From Carpediemonas membranifera (taxonomy: Eukaryota > Fornicata), in the NCBI GenBank assembly GCA_019828565.1, contig JAHDYR010000017.1, positions 186,001 to 250,000 on the forward strand: 64,000 nucleotides of DNA. Reading direction: 5' to 3'. Numbering within the stretch: position 1 is the stretch's first letter; the number at the start of each line of letters is the position of its first letter. The notes beneath the pieces were generated by a model that ran no database searches, was not told the origin of the DNA, and saw only the letters and a program-made list of their open reading frames with translations. The position numbers were made by a program, and so were the translations under genes. This document shows positions 61,814 through 64,000 of the stretch, piece by piece.

Positions 61814-61924
61814 TGTTTTCTGGCCGAAATCCGTCATGCCTGGCACAAACGGGCAATTGCTTCGTTTGCTGCCGGAGGTCGGCGACGCTCCCACTCACAC
61901 CACCAGCACATTAGAGTCTTCTAA
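58793..61924 (+). CDS. Retroelement gag-pol polyprotein, truncated in integrase
   Basis: 1043 codons. Gag-like N-terminus; two CCHC zinc knuckles (CSYCGKHGHSEDIC at about 233 and CNYCSRLGHLEVDC at about 258); protease LLDTGAS near 316; reverse transcriptase from about 470 with active site YQDD near 620 in place of the usual YxDD variants; RNase H with TDAS near 769; integrase zinc finger HH...CPVC at about 894-935; and the first catalytic Asp of the integrase core (LCVDTMG). The core is lost at 61813, and the last 37 residues come from the junction with unit 2. One continuous gag-pol frame, no frameshift between gag and pol. Confidence 0.9.
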   Translation: MNENTPLLKILTFQSLFKFLSSYDDYSLRTGKKRSPLHELISSPVYLELEAQETPFRLSDVPELVINDETLSKKDKTRNENDHIDKHVRDALTKFVRPTDPFTMSQVFDRKAPGRKPGQVAQYINQNKLISTIFPPSSVGIDYVRESFINGFEDKIFKQQLTSMTHNLTIDDLYKVTLDHARNVEEALKIATPFFRPAPPSALHETKRPPLKPDDKRTTKEGRREPPKPSNLNCSYCGKHGHSEDICFAKKKGIPKCNYCSRLGHLEVDCRKKLNQGPVNPLKYAFLNVIRESSPGEVLGCDGLLEHAIVRILLDTGASTNYIKEELATNIQIDPLIVSFANGKETMSKGFTTVPLMIKANELNRYDLSTTIEAHVLPDMPFDIIIGFPTMKSLGLLRLMAPDEPSNELTDEEQQLDRSYACSSVNTEIEAPYKEVIDKHAAAFGDLTQEPSTLSPFSLKLKQGVHSTSQRPYPVPEWKLEEIKSHVEKLKGLGVIEPSQSPWGSPVVLTAKKNTQKTRMCVNYQKINTVTEEFDYPLPRIDETIDFLAKGRYFATIDMASGYHQIPLADETSMDLTTFVTHLGRYRYRRMPFGLKQAGAHFQYAMEVAFGDLLYEKCLIYQDDVVIFGSTPDQLAQNLDLVLTRCEEKGIRLNLDKSQFGLEQFEYLGWLITKDGKQIDPDRVSAITRMTRPQTTSSTRQFLGLVNFFHDYLGADFADVSKPLYDAMNSRPFTWTDECDVAFKTIQSRMTSAPTLVHFDPRKKLTLITDASDVGVGGVLLQDGQPLLYMSKALDRVKQKWPTIEKECFGIIHCLKKAERYLRWSPFEILTDHNNLVHLHRSTNAKVGRWRLLMEQFAYSIKHVAGVDNGAAGGLSRLFTIDGDDRTTLILRHHKAAGCHLSTNRTVKSLRDHGHSWANQRQHVADLIKSCPVCQKTVPGRPIEAAELTLSSPAPWHTLCVDTMGPYPESHGFKHILVMVDLFSRYVEMVPIKSTGAQEAADVIYKCCFLAEIRHAWHKRAIASFAAGGRRRSHSHHQHIRVF

Positions 61925-63359
61925 AATCGCCCCGGATGCAATGACCGCGTCTTATTGTCTTTTTAGCTGTGAAAGACTTGCAGTCCCGGATGCCTTCTGA
62001 AAGCTGTTCAGAACCCTGTGTGCAGCTCTCACAAGGAAGGGAGTGCAGTATTTCGGTCACGAACCTGTGGGTGGCATCTGTGGTGAGCCACAGAACCGAA
62101 AGAATGGTGATCCAACTTTACATAAACTGCACCCTGTGCCTGGAACGCCACATCCTGCCCTCATGAGTTCCCGACATCCACCGTTGCACGGGTAGTGAGT
62201 GGATGACGGACTCATTGTCTGAGCCCTCCTCTGAGAGCTCGTCGTAAGACAGCCACTTGATGAGAAGCTTGTCGTCCGCGGTGACACCGATGACGGACTC
62301 GACATAGAACTCCTCGGTATCTCCAGCCTGCAGGGCTGCGAGATCCTCAGGTGTCTCGTCTGTGGGTTCCACGCGTATGAGCTGGTCCGCATGGACGGTC
62401 TTCTGCTCGCTGCCCCGAGGAGGGGCGCGATGGTGACGGCGTTTAAGTCGCCGAGCCCTACCACCTTGTATGGTCCTAGGTGGCCGTGGAGCTTTGTCGG
62501 GTGCTGGTTCTTCATGAGTACCATGTCGCCGAGCTGTAAGGGGTCGTCTGGAACAATTGCCCGCTTCTTGACGTGGTCGCTCTGCGACTCGACCGCGATA
62601 GCAGTCATCTGGCTCAAGTGTCCTTCTAGAGCCGTAATGTACTCACGGACTGAGTGGATAGGTTCATCCACCTCGTCCGCTGCCTCTTCTCCCTGGACCG
62701 TGTATGGTTTAATGAAAGCAACGAACTTCCGCAGTTTAGGGTCACACTGTAGCTTATAGCTATCAGTATATATATAATACTGACCATATTCACCACAGAA
62801 GGTTTACTCATAAATTCATTCTCGCTTAGCCCGGCTTAGGCATCAGTAATTACTGGCCCTTAATGAACGAGAATACGCCTCTCCTGAAAATCCTGACATT
62901 CCAGTCTCTGTTCAAATTCCTATCGTCGTATGACGATTACAGCTTGAGAACTGGCAAGAAGCGTTCCCCGCTGCACGAACTCATATCCTCTCCGGTTTAC
63001 CTCGAGCTCGAGGCACAAGAGACGCCATTCAGACTCTCTGACGTCCCCGAGCTTGTCATCAACGACGAGACGCTATCAAAAGAAAGACAAGACGAGAAAT
63101 GAGAATGATCACATCGACAAGCATGTCCGAGATGCCTTGACGAAGTTCGTCCGCCCCACTGACCCGTTCACCATGTCCCAAGTGTTCGATCGTAAGGCTC
63201 CTGGCCGAAAGCCCGGCCAGGTCGCTCAGTACATCAATCAAAACAAGCTCATCTCGACAATCTTTCCCCCATCCTCCGTCGGTATTGACTACGTGCGTGA
63301 GTCCTTCATCAACGGCTTTGAAGACAAGATCTTCAAGCAACAGCTAACCTCAATGACTC
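61814..63359 (+). repeat. Second, incomplete tandem copy of the 4070-bp unit
   Basis: Reproduces 57744-59289 base for base as far as I can follow, with one extra A near 63080. It includes the minus-strand integrase tail and chromodomain (62118-62812) and the start of gag (from 62863). The extra A breaks the gag frame after about 75 codons. It ends at the N at 63360. Confidence 0.9.
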
Positions 63360-63360
63360 N
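63360..63360. other. Single N, sequence gap
   Basis: The retroelement match stops exactly here and unrelated sequence follows, so this N marks a scaffold join of unknown size. Confidence 0.9.
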
Positions 63361-64000
63361 GTTCCAGAAAGATCTCTTGAGCCAGACACTCTGGGCAGAT
63401 TGGAGAAGGCCATCGAGGCTCTCTATATGGCAAGAGAGTACCGATCCGGAACACCGGCCAAGTCACATCATTTGACCAGGTGATCCTCCTTGGTGATCAT
63501 CCTGCTATGGCCCAAGATGATCTCGGTCAAGACAGGGCAAAGCACTACTACCCTTCGCCTTTCAGCTCCGTTCGGGTGACCGACAAGGCTCTTCGCTCCA
63601 ATTGCAAACACCAACAGGGTCACCCTAGCCGACGTGGTACGCTTCAAGAAGGCCTTCTCGGAACTTGTTGCTGATAGACACCGCACCTCTGATCCGTTTT
63701 GCACTTTATGGCGACTTTCACCTTGGCACTGACCACCCTGTCATCTTCGCGAAGACTGGAAGAGTCTGACCGAGTGATTCCTCTGGATCGCATTGTCCTC
63801 TGTCCTCCCATCATGCACGATTCGCACAACCTGCTGGAGCAAGTCGCTGCGATGTGCAATCAGTTCAAGCGCTACTCATTGCGCGGGCGTGATCAAGCTA
63901 CCGTGCTCAGGAACCGTGATCTCAACCATAAGCTGCTTCGCGCATGTCCACGGGGACCAGTGTTGATCGCACTACCGGGTGCAATGAGCAGTCCGCAGCC
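63361..64000 (+). other. Coding-like fragment broken over several frames
   Basis: On the plus strand, protein-like stretches follow each other in changing frames: PDTLGRLEKAIEALYMARE (about 63385), then ADVVRFKKAFSELVADR (about 63630), then IRFALYGDFHLGTDHPVIF (about 63690), then HDSHNLLEQVAAMCNQFKRY (from about 63815). This could be a decayed gene or unpolished sequence at a contig end. No family recognised. Confidence 0.4.

Noticed and set aside
1-64000. CRISPR arrays
   Set aside because: No set of regularly spaced short repeats was seen. The Fanzor repeats occur only as pairs at element ends.

Overview
This 64 kb window looks like gene-dense nuclear DNA from a flagellated protist. Four things point to a eukaryote: tiny spliceosomal introns, mostly GT-AG; a MYST acetyltransferase; an MCM2 subunit; and Golgi SNARE and secretory genes. 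A flagellum or basal body is implied by NME7, a kinesin-8-like motor and an SF-assemblin/giardin-family protein. The introns are 28-37 nt, start GTNNGT, and two end in CATTACACAG, which recalls the Giardia-type 3' splice motif. Together with the giardin-like protein this suggests a free-living fornicate metamonad related to Carpediemonas or Kipferlia. That placement is inference, not a database match.

Layout. 1-2659: ABCA-type transporter running off the left edge, with a frameshift. 3071-12931: NME7, UAP56/Sub2 helicase, a WH2 actin regulator, a metallophosphoesterase, kinesin-8 and a membrane protein. 13362-23657: Arp4, secreted L-asparaginase, an RCC1-like protein, a PH-LRR protein, a basic Pro/Ser-rich protein and MCM2. 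24382-35058: a Fic protein split by a frameshift, small coiled-coil and orphan genes, DNAJC11, MYST acetyltransferase, an alpha2-delta-like receptor and a GOS1-like SNARE. 35352-45692: valyl-tRNA synthetase, GARP transcription factor, methyltransferase, UPF0200/AAA_18-like kinase, PI31 and a large orphan. 47255-51483: TMEM115, an armadillo-like protein and a PAP2 phosphatase. 54243-57626: SF-assemblin, an orphan and a PQ-loop transporter.

The most notable content is a Fanzor locus. A complete 642-residue Fanzor/TnpB-like protein (RuvC triad D392, E547, D605 plus a four-cysteine zinc ribbon) lies at 51660-53588 on the minus strand. A decayed relative, N-terminally deleted and frameshifted but with all three catalytic residues still encoded, lies 5 kb away at 46134-47103. 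Each copy is bracketed by short imperfect DIRECT repeats, and the four repeats resemble one another. Immediately 3' of the complete gene are two back-to-back hairpins that could be the scaffold of a guide RNA.

The right end (57744-63359) holds a Ty3/gypsy chromovirus-like retroelement. Its gag-pol ORF is on the plus strand, but its integrase C-terminus and chromodomain are on the minus strand. The 4070-bp unit starts a second, almost identical tandem copy that stops at a single N (63360). The 640 bases after the N are unrelated. This end is probably affected by assembly problems as well as by element decay.
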